Source of the DNA: Eubacteriales bacterium
GTDB taxonomy: Bacteria > Bacillota > Clostridia > Christensenellales > CAG-138
Direction: 5' to 3'
Length of the DNA: 5,120 nt
Assembly (NCBI GenBank): GCA_028703645.1
Contig: JAQVML010000140.1
Span: forward strand, 1-5,120
Part shown: one piece after another, positions 1-5,120 of the stretch
How the letters are laid out: every line of letters starts with the position of its first letter
Position numbering within the stretch: the stretch's first letter is position 1
Translations under genes and position numbers: made by a program
Notes under the pieces: model-generated
What the model was told of the DNA's origin: nothing
The model's database searches: none
Seen by the model: only the letters and a program-made list of their open reading frames with translations

Positions 1-1435
1 GCGTTTGCATCAGGCGGACATAGAACTGCACCGTCTTGACGATCTTTTCCAGCGGAATGTGCTCGTCGTGTCCGTGAATGCCCGCGCGCTCCTCTGTGGT
101 GAGTTCCATCGTGGAGAAGCGGTAAACGTTGTCCGAAATCGCGCTGTAGTGACGCGAGTCCGATGCCGCAAACATCAGATACGGCGAAACCTCGGCTTCC
201 GGCCAAGTCTGGGCGATCGCTTTTGTCAGCTTCTCCCAGCCGTAGCCTTCGGTGCGCGAGATTCTGCAAGGATCGGTTCCGTGCATCATGCTCGTGGTGA
301 TGCCGTCGTCCGCAACCAGCGTCTTGAGACGGCTGAGCGTGCTCTCGGTGGTCTCCCCGCTGATGATTCGAAGGTTTGCAACCATCCGCGCGCGCGGCGG
401 CAGGACGTTGCTGGCCTTGCTGCCCTCCGCCATGGTAAACGCGCAGGTGGTGCGCATCATGGCGTTGAGCTCGCCGCCGGATTTCTTACACATCGCGTCC
501 AGCACGGGCAGGAAACACCACAGATTGGCGAAGATCAGCTTATAGACAAACGACGAACGTCTTCCCAGTGTATCAAACATCTCCGCAACGGGCTTTGTGA
601 GCTTGACCGGAAACGGTTTGGCTTCGATGCGTGTCACGGCTGCGGCAAGGCGGCCGATTCCCGTATGCGGCGGCGGCGACGAGGCGTGTCCGCCCGCGCC
701 TTCGATCACGAACTGCGCGTCCATGAGTCCTTTTTCCGCGATGCCGATCAGGGCGCAGGGCTGCGTAACGCCGGGGAAAATTCCCTTGACGACCGCGCCG
801 CCTTCGTCCAGCACCAGCGCGGGCACGATGCCGCGCGCGCGCAGGGTCTCTACGATCACGGGCTGAGACTTGCCCGCGACCTCTTCGTCTCCCGCGAAGG
901 CAAAATACATGTCGTTCTCCGGCACGAATCCGCCTTTGAGCAGGTGCTCCGCACCTTCCATCACGCCGAGCAGCGTTCCCTTTGTGTCCAGCGTGCCACG
1001 ACCCCAAAGGATGCCGTCTTCGATCAATCCGTCGAACGCGGGCTTGGTCCACTGCTCCTCATTGACCGGAACCACGTCGTAATGCGACATGAACACGGCG
1101 GGGTGCTCCGAACCCTTGCCCTTGAGTGAGAAGAGCACGCCGCTTGGGCCGATCTCTTCATAGGTGCATTTCGCGCTCACATTCGGGTAGTGCTGCTTGA
1201 GCAGGGCGCGAAACTTTGCAAACTCCGCCTTGTCGATCCGCTCGTCCTCATAATAGGACACGGTCTTACAACGAATCATGTCGGCAAAGTGCGAAATCGC
1301 CGCCTGCTCGTCAATCTCCACCGCGACCGGCTCTGCGGTGGCAGTGGCTTTGGGCTTGAATCGCAGCGCGCGGATGATAATCACCGCAAAAAACGCCACG
1401 ACCAGCGCCACAAGCGCAATCCAGAAATACGTCAT
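1..1435 (-). CDS. Membrane-anchored M20-family metallopeptidase/amidase (CPS1/PM20D1-like), C-terminus cut by window edge
   Basis: Probable di-zinc hydrolase that cleaves peptide or N-acyl amino acid amide bonds. The frame is open for 478 codons from ATG at 1435 to the window edge. Its start is supported by AGGAGA at 1444-1449. Residues 4-24 are a hydrophobic segment followed by a basic patch (RALRFKPK), then the catalytic domain. The M20 metal and catalytic residues all appear: H118 and D120 in SHYDVVPV, D150 in WGRGTLDTKG, E184-E185 in AGDEE, D210 in LVLDEGG, H250 of the lid domain in GGHASSPPP, and H454 in IHGHDEH. By comparison with carboxypeptidase G2, E184 should be the general base. 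With H454 about 25 residues before the edge, only a few residues are probably missing. It lies 98 nt after two membrane-protein genes and is probably co-transcribed. Family assignment is very secure; the substrate is unknown. Confidence 0.95.
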   Translation of the reverse strand, partial: MTYFWIALVALVVAFFAVIIIRALRFKPKATATAEPVAVEIDEQAAISHFADMIRCKTVSYYEDERIDKAEFAKFRALLKQHYPNVSAKCTYEEIGPSGVLFSLKGKGSEHPAVFMSHYDVVPVNEEQWTKPAFDGLIEDGILWGRGTLDTKGTLLGVMEGAEHLLKGGFVPENDMYFAFAGDEEVAGKSQPVIVETLRARGIVPALVLDEGGAVVKGIFPGVTQPCALIGIAEKGLMDAQFVIEGAGGHASSPPPHTGIGRLAAAVTRIEAKPFPVKLTKPVAEMFDTLGRRSSFVYKLIFANLWCFLPVLDAMCKKSGGELNAMMRTTCAFTMAEGSKASNVLPPRARMVANLRIISGETTESTLSRLKTLVADDGITTSMMHGTDPCRISRTEGYGWEKLTKAIAQTWPEAEVSPYLMFAASDSRHYSAISDNVYRFSTMELTTEERAGIHGHDEHIPLEKIVKTVQFYVRLMQT

Positions 1436-1443
1436 GTCAGGAT

Positions 1444-1449
1444 TCTCCT
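1444..1449 (-). promoter_or_regulatory. Ribosome binding site of the M20 peptidase gene
   Basis: AGGAGA on the minus strand, eight bases before ATG 1435. It fixes the start that includes the N-terminal hydrophobic anchor. A 6-bp inverted repeat (CCGCTT/AAGCGG, arms 1454-1459 and 1469-1474, 9-nt loop) ends just upstream and might affect ribosome access. No convincing promoter was found between 1436 and 1533, which favours read-through from the gene upstream. Confidence 0.75.
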
Positions 1450-1533
1450 ATCTCCGCTTTTTTATCGGAAGCGGTAAACTATGATATTTGCCTATAAAAC
1501 CAATTTTATGATACACCGATTGCGCGGTATCGA

Positions 1534-2196
1534 TCACAAAAGATTTCTTTTGTACAAAATTCTCGCGGCTCCGATGGCAATCAGCGCGCCGACCGGAACC
1601 ATGAGGCCCACCGCGCTGGCGAGCGACGGAACGAGCAGAAACAGCGCGATCATCACCACGAGCGGCGCAATCGCAATCTTCCAATTCTTGGAAACAAACA
1701 CGACGCCGAGCGCGCCGAAGAGCGCGGGTAAAATGTTTTCAAACGCGGGTTGCAACACGGGGCTCTCCAAGATCGGCTCAATCTGGGACAACAGCAGCAC
1801 GCCCAACGCGATAATCACCGTGGTCACAATCGAGCTGGTTGCGATGGCGAGAGTCGAGATGACCTCTCCCTCTTCCGTGCCCGCCTGCACCCCCGCGCGA
1901 TCCATCGAGTTCAGCGCACAAGGCACCTTGAGGTTTGCTAGGTTGCCGGTCACAAAGCCAAGGTAGGAGCCGCCCGTTCCGAGCATTGGCACATAGGTGA
2001 ACACTTCGATCACGCCGACCGTCCAAAAGATTGGCGCAACGCTGAGAAAGCCCTTCAGTATGCCGCCGGCCGAAGGCCACGCCGAGTAGTAGATACAGAT
2101 TACCGAGGGCACGGCGATCATCATCGCCAATGCGCTGAGCATCCAGACGCGTCCCAATCTATGTACGCTATCGCGGTAACTCAATTCTTGTTTCAT
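1534..2196 (-). CDS. Polytopic membrane protein, probable partner of the DUF5058 protein (uncharacterised; relatives sometimes labelled mechanosensitive channel)
   Basis: A 220-residue integral membrane protein of unconfirmed function. Hydrophobic segments lie at about 18-40, 47-68, 111-136, 149-169, 172-190 and 193-213. Between the second and third is a Gly/Asn-rich stretch, GTGGSYLGFVTGNLANLKVP (residues 73-92), which by its look could be a re-entrant or substrate-contacting loop. It has no recognisable MscS domain, so a mechanosensitive-channel name would be unsupported. ATG 2196 is preceded by AAAGGAGA (2202-2209) and lies 15 nt after the DUF5058 stop, so the two are almost certainly translated from one mRNA. 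The M20 peptidase gene follows 98 nt later. Inference: it is one subunit of a two-component transporter. The gene is certain, the function is not. Confidence 0.9.
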   Translation of the reverse strand: MKQELSYRDSVHRLGRVWMLSALAMMIAVPSVICIYYSAWPSAGGILKGFLSVAPIFWTVGVIEVFTYVPMLGTGGSYLGFVTGNLANLKVPCALNSMDRAGVQAGTEEGEVISTLAIATSSIVTTVIIALGVLLLSQIEPILESPVLQPAFENILPALFGALGVVFVSKNWKIAIAPLVVMIALFLLVPSLASAVGLMVPVGALIAIGAARILYKRNLL

Positions 2197-2211
2197 ATGC
2201 GTCTCCTTTCC

Positions 2212-2946
2212 TCAGCCGACCAGGCTCATGACCAGATTGGTGATGGGAATCGAGAGCGCCATGCCGCCCAACAGGCTGATTGGCAGAGCGTAATCTTCGA
2301 TCCACTTCGCGTCGAGTGCTTTGCGGATGAGCCCGCAAACCATCATCAACAGCGCGCTGGCAAACATGACAAACACGGGAATCCATCCCACGAGTCCTGT
2401 ATGCACTTCTGCAAACACGAGGCCTAGGAACGCGGAGATCATGCCAAGGAACAAGCCGGAGAGGAAGATCTGTCCCCATTTGGAGTCCTTGCCCTTGATG
2501 TTGCTGATGCCTTTTTCAATCTTTTTGCCAAACAGCGGAACCAGCACGAGGCCGGGCACGATGCCGAGCGTCATCACCCACGCAATAGCAGCAAACGTCT
2601 TCGGATCGGTGATGCGCTGCGAGAGCGAGGAACCGACCGCGGTCGCCGCGGCGGCAGCCGCCGTCGCCTCATAGGTGAGCGAGCCGATGACCGAAAGCCG
2701 GAGCCATGGCAGCGGAAACCCGAGCGCATTGCTCAGCGCGATTACACCGAGCAGGATTGCAAACGCCGGCGCAATGGTGAAAAGCGCAGAGGAACCGACG
2801 GTCTTTTTAAGCGCCTGCTTGTCCATGCCCAGTTCTTTGCCGCGTTTCCACGCCTTGATGAAAAAGACGACGGATTGCAGCAGCACGAAAGCGATCACCA
2901 CCGCGACCACAACGTACATAAATCCGCTGTTGGAGTTGAATTCCAT
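2212..2946 (-). CDS. DUF5058-family integral membrane protein (putative permease subunit)
   Basis: A 244-residue membrane protein that resembles the DUF5058 family from recall; no profile search was possible. Hydrophobic segments are at about 9-30, 52-72, 117-139, 160-181, 185-206 and 218-242. An additional, more polar alanine-rich stretch (87-105) follows the motif WLRLSVIGSLTYE (81-93). The start is ATG 2946: GGGAG lies a few bases upstream, and the promoter -10 box (2996-3001) sits inside the longer frame that could begin at TTG 3027, so that longer form would not be transcribed in full. It leads a cassette with a second small membrane protein and an M20 peptidase. The expected role is transport of the peptidase substrate or product. 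No ATPase or extracellular binding protein is seen, so any transport would be secondary or need outside components. Confidence 0.88.
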   Translation of the reverse strand: MEFNSNSGFMYVVVAVVIAFVLLQSVVFFIKAWKRGKELGMDKQALKKTVGSSALFTIAPAFAILLGVIALSNALGFPLPWLRLSVIGSLTYEATAAAAAATAVGSSLSQRITDPKTFAAIAWVMTLGIVPGLVLVPLFGKKIEKGISNIKGKDSKWGQIFLSGLFLGMISAFLGLVFAEVHTGLVGWIPVFVMFASALLMMVCGLIRKALDAKWIEDYALPISLLGGMALSIPITNLVMSLVG

Positions 2947-2995
2947 CCCATTTCTCCCTTCAAATTTGGCTGTTCTTCGTTGATATGTTCTGTAT

Positions 2996-3023
2996 ATTAT
3001 ATCAAGTTCGAACCGTGATTCAA
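2996..3023 (-). promoter_or_regulatory. SigA-type promoter of the DUF5058/membrane protein/M20 cassette
   Basis: On the minus strand, a perfect TATAAT (2996-3001) has TTGAAT (3018-3023) 16 bases upstream and a TGn extension (TGATATAAT). Transcription should begin near 2989, giving a leader of about 43 nt before ATG 2946. The location just after the preceding gene's terminator makes it the likely sole promoter of the cassette. Confidence 0.8.
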
Positions 3024-3040
3024 CCAATTTAGAAAGAAAA

Positions 3041-3078
3041 GTGTTTGAATTTCAACACGGTGTTGATCAATGCTCAAC
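3041..3078 (-). repeat. Inverted-repeat cluster upstream of the cassette promoter (possible operator)
   Basis: The plus strand reads TCAACAC-G-GTGTTGA at 3052-3066, a 7-bp palindrome with a one-base centre. It overlaps the palindrome TTGATCAA (3063-3070). Further GTGTT and TCAAC half-sites flank it on both sides, within 3041-3078. The cluster lies about 20-55 bp upstream of the -35 box, where an activator or repressor could bind. Assignment as an operator is an inference; no regulator gene is in the window. Confidence 0.4.
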
Positions 3079-3088
3079 AAATGTAGCT

Positions 3089-3122
3089 AAAAAACAGGCG
3101 AATGCCGTCTTCAGCATCCGCC
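3089..3122 (-). terminator. Rho-independent terminator of the PH-domain gene
   Basis: Minus-strand stem GGCGGATGC / GCATTCGCC (9 bp with one G-U pair; arms 3114-3122 and 3097-3105), 8-nt loop, followed by TGTTTTTT. It begins about 24 nt after the PH-domain stop codon. It separates that gene from the membrane-protein cassette. Confidence 0.9.
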
Positions 3123-3145
3123 CGATCTGTCGTTGTCTTGTTTGT

Positions 3146-3526
3146 TCAGTTGGTGTGATCCATATCGTCCATGTCATCATAGCCCATGAATTCGCGCGCC
3201 GCGATGCGCTTTTCATCGCGCTCTTTTTCCACCATGTCCGAGAGCATATCCTTGACTTCTTTTGCGCGCTTGATGCGTTTGATCGCAACCTCCGGCGAAG
3301 TCTTGTCCGCCGTATTGAGGCGAATCGTACCAAGTCCCCAGATACGCTGGCTCAACGGGCGATCCAGAGAGATATCGAGCACGCGATAGAGGCGGATTTC
3401 GTCCTCCTTGCGGCTGATGAATCCGGTGTCGATGGTGAGCTTTTCCTGGGTTAGAATGTATCGCGTAAACGTCCACGGCAAGCCGAAGATGATGCGCTTG
3501 CGATCCTTCCAAACGACGTCTGCCAT
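3146..3526 (-). CDS. Small bacterial PH-domain protein (bPH2/YdbS-like fold)
   Basis: A 126-residue soluble protein. Residues of about 15-75 match the bacterial PH-domain pattern: WTFTRYILTQEKLTIDTGF, then the basic/acidic IRLYRVLDISLDRPLSQRIWGLGTIRL core. A charged helical segment (about 85-113) and an acidic tail (GYDDMDDMD) follow. There are no membrane segments, unlike YdbS-type proteins where this domain is membrane-embedded. ATG 3526 is chosen because GGAGG (3535-3539) sits eight bases upstream; the TTG at 3541 would overlap that site. The gene is monocistronic, with its own promoter and terminator. Family members of this size are common in Firmicutes but their role is unknown. Confidence 0.9.
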   Translation of the reverse strand: MADVVWKDRKRIIFGLPWTFTRYILTQEKLTIDTGFISRKEDEIRLYRVLDISLDRPLSQRIWGLGTIRLNTADKTSPEVAIKRIKRAKEVKDMLSDMVEKERDEKRIAAREFMGYDDMDDMDHTN

Positions 3527-3558
3527 GCGTATGTCCTCCAAACATTTGAATTGATGGA

Positions 3559-3567
3559 ATTATATCA
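3559..3567 (-). promoter_or_regulatory. Extended -10 promoter of the PH-domain gene
   Basis: Minus-strand TGATATAAT, a perfect -10 box (3559-3564) with the TGn extension. There is no good -35 at 16-18 bases; the nearest TTGACG (3591-3596) is 26 bases away, so recognition probably relies on the extension. Predicted start near 3552 gives a leader of about 25 nt. Confidence 0.7.
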
Positions 3568-3597
3568 TACCGCGTGGCGGAAACATAGCGCGTCAAG

Positions 3598-3643
3598 TGA
3601 AAAAACGGTGAAACACACGCTGGCTTGATTGCCCGCGCAATCA
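3598..3643 (-). terminator. Possible weak terminator after the 142-residue protein gene
   Basis: Minus-strand stem TGATTGC / GCAATCA (arms 3637-3643 and 3626-3632) with loop GCGG. The stem begins at the TGA stop codon itself. The T-run (TTTTTT, 3600-3605) comes only about 20 bases after the stem, so the element is not a textbook terminator and may be only an mRNA 3' hairpin. Confidence 0.4.
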
Positions 3644-4069
3644 GCGAAACATCGCGTTTTTCTTGAAAATCACGGTTTTAAACGACCAGCCTTGCGCAAG
3701 GGCCGCGCTTTTGACCGCCTTGCTGATTGCACCGATGTCAAAGTTATACTCAACCACTTTGCCTTCCGGGCCGTATTGCACGCTCTTTACTTTTCGCATG
3801 AGCGTGCTGCCGCTTTGAAACGATGTTTCCCCGCTCATGCCAAAGGAGACGCCCGCGCTGAGTTCCGTCGTCTTTTCATACATGCGGACGGCTTTGTCCG
3901 ATTCGTCAAGCAGGATCATCGCCTCGTATTTGAGCTTTTTCTTTCCGGTGGAAAAGCTTGCGTCCAGAAGCTCTGCGTCGATGGTCAGGTCGGTCTTCTC
4001 TCCCTTGACGGCGTTGATTCCGAGGGCTGAAATCTGATTTTCGATTTCAAAAAGCAACTCTTTTTTCAT
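3641..4069 (-). CDS. Uncharacterised soluble protein, 142 residues
   Basis: A real gene of unrecognised function. ATG 4069 is preceded by GGAGGAG seven bases upstream and by a good promoter. The protein has no cysteine, no signal peptide and no membrane segment. Its first half is rich in charged residues (KGEKTDLTIDAELLDASF, then STGKKKLKYEAMILLDES). A Gly/Ser-rich stretch at about 71-88 (SAGVSFGMSGETSFQSGS) follows, then a basic C-terminal region ending GWSFKTVIFKKNAMF. The alternating pattern suggests a mainly beta fold. I have a vague memory of similar proteins labelled ribonucleoside-triphosphate reductase, but nothing here supports that: there is no glycyl radical motif and no catalytic cysteine. 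It appears monocistronic. Confidence 0.85.
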   Translation of the reverse strand: MKKELLFEIENQISALGINAVKGEKTDLTIDAELLDASFSTGKKKLKYEAMILLDESDKAVRMYEKTTELSAGVSFGMSGETSFQSGSTLMRKVKSVQYGPEGKVVEYNFDIGAISKAVKSAALAQGWSFKTVIFKKNAMFR

Positions 4070-4110
4070 GCCCGTTCTCCTCCATCCTTTTGATATCGGT
4101 CTCTGATTCG

Positions 4111-4139
4111 ATCATACGACTTTTGAACGAAAACTTCAA
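4111..4139 (-). promoter_or_regulatory. SigA-type promoter of the 142-residue protein gene
   Basis: Minus-strand TTGAAG (4134-4139), a 17-base spacer and TATGAT (4111-4116). Predicted start near 4104 gives a leader of about 35 nt with the GGAGGAG site close to the ATG. Confidence 0.7.
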
Positions 4140-4194
4140 TTTTTTCGCCGCGCGTGGGGAAAAAAACAGACGCAGGCCGGACAAGTGGAACGCA

Positions 4195-4211
4195 GGCGGA
4201 TATCATCCGCC
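4195..4211. repeat. Short GC-rich hairpin in the intergenic gap
   Basis: GGCGGAT-ATC-ATCCGCC is a perfect 7-bp inverted repeat with a 3-base loop. It lies between the hairpin terminator of the TusA-DsrE2 gene and the next promoter. Neither strand has a T-run after it, so it is not a standard terminator. The remainder of the 4070-4303 gap holds only the promoter and terminator listed separately. Confidence 0.5.
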
Positions 4212-4233
4212 CGCGAAGCATCAGCCCAACTCA

Positions 4234-4275
4234 AAAGGCTGTCCAAGAAAGAAAGCATCTTTCCGGACAGCCTTT
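4234..4275 (-). terminator. Large hairpin, probable terminator of the TusA-DsrE2 gene
   Basis: Perfect 11-bp stem AAAGGCTGTCC / GGACAGCCTTT (arms 4265-4275 and 4234-4244). Its 20-base loop contains a second 5-bp stem (4251-4255 with 4259-4263). It starts 28 bases after the stop codon. The minus-strand exit has only four T residues, so termination strength is uncertain; its place between two convincing genes supports the call. Confidence 0.75.
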
Positions 4276-4303
4276 GTGTTTTGTATGGTTCCGAGTCGAG
4301 AGT

Positions 4304-5101
4304 TTAGATGAAGAGGTTGACGTTGCTCTCTTCCGCGTCGCCCAGATAGGCCCCGACGCCGCCGAGCTCGATGCCGTCGATCAGCTCTTCTTCCTTGATG
4401 CCCATGATGTCCATGCTCATCGTGCAAGCGACGATCTTGACGCCCGCCTTCATGGCCTTTTGAATCAGGGTTTCGAGGGAGTCGACATTCTTCTGCTTCA
4501 TGACCATCTTCATCATGGCGGTGCCCATGCCGCCCATGTTGAGCTTGCTGAGCTTAAGCTTGGTGGAGCCGCGCGGCATCATGCCGCCGAACATTGCCTC
4601 GATGAAGCTCTTCTGCACCTTGACCTTGCTGGCTTTTCTCAGCACGTTGAGGCCCCAGAAGGTGAAGAACATGGTCACGGGTCTGCCCATTGCCGCCGCG
4701 CCGTTTGCGATGATGAAGCTCGCGAGAACTTTATCCAAATCGCCGGAAAATACGATGATCGTCTTGCCGTCGCCCGCCGGAGACTGCGGAATCTGCTGGG
4801 TCACAACCGCGCCCGTGCCTTTTTTGACCAGAGCGACATAGTCGTTGCCGCGCTTTTCGTTGGCGAGCAGGGTGTTGCCCGTGCGCCGCGCCCAGGCAAC
4901 GATATCCTTTGCAAAGCCGGGATCGCTGGCGGAAACCTCCATGACCTGGCCGTCCTTCATCTGCTTCATGGTCTCAAAGACCTTCATGATTGGTCCCGGG
5001 CACTGCATGCCGCTGCAATCGATGCGCATCGCCGCAACGGGGATATTGGCGGTCTCCGCCTGGCCGCTATCATGAACAGGCTCATTCTTGGTATATGGCA
5101 T
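4304..5101 (-). CDS. TusA-DsrE2 fusion, sulfur-carrier/sulfurtransferase protein
   Basis: A 265-residue two-domain protein expected to carry persulfide sulfur in the cytoplasm. Residues of about 24-94 are a TusA domain with the CPxP signature (IDCSGMQCPGPIMKV); C34 is the expected persulfide cysteine and C29 lies just before it. After a short linker, residues of about 112-265 form a DsrE2-type (DrsE_2) domain: KTIIVFSGDLDKVLASFIIANGA-like opening, FFTFWG, and the conserved C226 in VACTMSMDIMG. The start is ATG 5101 with AAGGAGGT (5109-5116) seven bases upstream. In related proteins these domains form the C-terminal end of a long FAD-dependent CoA-disulfide reductase/rhodanese protein; here they stand alone with a 24-residue N-terminal extension. 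Lysine codons are mostly AAG, suggesting high expression. The gene may continue an operon beyond the window. Confidence 0.93.
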   Translation of the reverse strand: MPYTKNEPVHDSGQAETANIPVAAMRIDCSGMQCPGPIMKVFETMKQMKDGQVMEVSASDPGFAKDIVAWARRTGNTLLANEKRGNDYVALVKKGTGAVVTQQIPQSPAGDGKTIIVFSGDLDKVLASFIIANGAAAMGRPVTMFFTFWGLNVLRKASKVKVQKSFIEAMFGGMMPRGSTKLKLSKLNMGGMGTAMMKMVMKQKNVDSLETLIQKAMKAGVKIVACTMSMDIMGIKEEELIDGIELGGVGAYLGDAEESNVNLFI

Positions 5102-5108
5102 GGGGTTG

Positions 5109-5116
5109 ACCTCCTT
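5109..5116 (-). promoter_or_regulatory. Ribosome binding site of the TusA-DsrE2 gene
   Basis: AAGGAGGT on the minus strand is a near-perfect anti-16S match seven bases before ATG 5101. It shows that the protein is made as a separate two-domain polypeptide and not as the tail of a longer fusion. The promoter is outside the window. Confidence 0.85.
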
Positions 5117-5120
5117 ATAA

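Noticed and set aside
573..1052. Minus-strand open frame of 159 codons within the M20 gene
   Set aside because: Out-of-frame shadow of the M20 coding sequence with an Arg-rich, low-complexity product.
5..1129. Long plus-strand open frame (374 codons)
   Set aside because: It is antisense to the M20 gene, whose metal-site motifs are intact. The translated product is rich in Arg/His/Ala with no recognisable domain, and no ribosome binding site precedes it.
1436..1533. Internal promoter for the M20 gene
   Set aside because: TATCAT-like boxes exist, but none has a -35 match at 16-18 bases or a TGn extension. AT-rich composition alone explains them.
2947..3027. N-terminal extension of the DUF5058 protein to TTG 3027
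   Set aside because: The -10 box at 2996-3001 lies inside it, the extension is polar and atypical, and ATG 2946 has a good ribosome binding site.
3213..3596. Second minus-strand frame overlapping the PH-domain gene
   Set aside because: Shadow frame; it would span the promoter and ribosome binding site of the PH-domain gene and has no recognisable domain.
3591..3596. TTGACG as -35 box for the PH-domain gene
   Set aside because: Spacer to TATAAT is 26 bases, far from the usual 16-18.

Overview
This 5.1-kb window is compact bacterial DNA with every recognisable gene on the minus strand, so the genes read from high to low coordinates. Strong AGGAGG-type ribosome binding sites, extended -10 (TGnTATAAT) promoters, short leaders and a classic hairpin/U-tract terminator suggest a Firmicute. 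The protein set (DUF5058-type permease, bacterial PH-domain protein, TusA-DsrE2 fusion) fits an anaerobic, moderate-GC member of the Clostridia. The lineage is an inference and no marker gene is present. Every plus-strand reading frame looks like a shadow of a minus-strand gene.

Layout in transcription order: (1) 5101-4304, a TusA-DsrE2 sulfur-carrier fusion, ending in a large hairpin at 4234-4275. (2) 4069-3641, an uncharacterised 142-residue soluble protein with its own promoter. (3) 3526-3146, a small bacterial PH-domain protein with an extended -10 promoter and a strong terminator at 3089-3122. (4) A three-gene set: 2946-2212, a DUF5058-type membrane protein; 2196-1534, a second polytopic membrane protein; and 1435 to the window edge, a membrane-anchored M20-family metallopeptidase whose last residues are cut off. 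A good promoter with an inverted-repeat cluster upstream lies at 2996-3078.

The most interesting unit is the last one. Two unrelated small membrane proteins, separated by 15 nt, are followed by an M20 hydrolase with a complete metal site and an N-terminal membrane anchor. The arrangement suggests a two-subunit transporter coupled to a membrane-tethered amidase, perhaps for dipeptides or N-acyl amino acids. The substrate and direction of transport cannot be read from the sequence. The M20 gene would be missed by a search restricted to complete reading frames because it runs off the left edge.

No RNA genes, insertion sequences, CRISPR arrays or phage genes were seen. No stretch longer than 300 bases lacks a gene.
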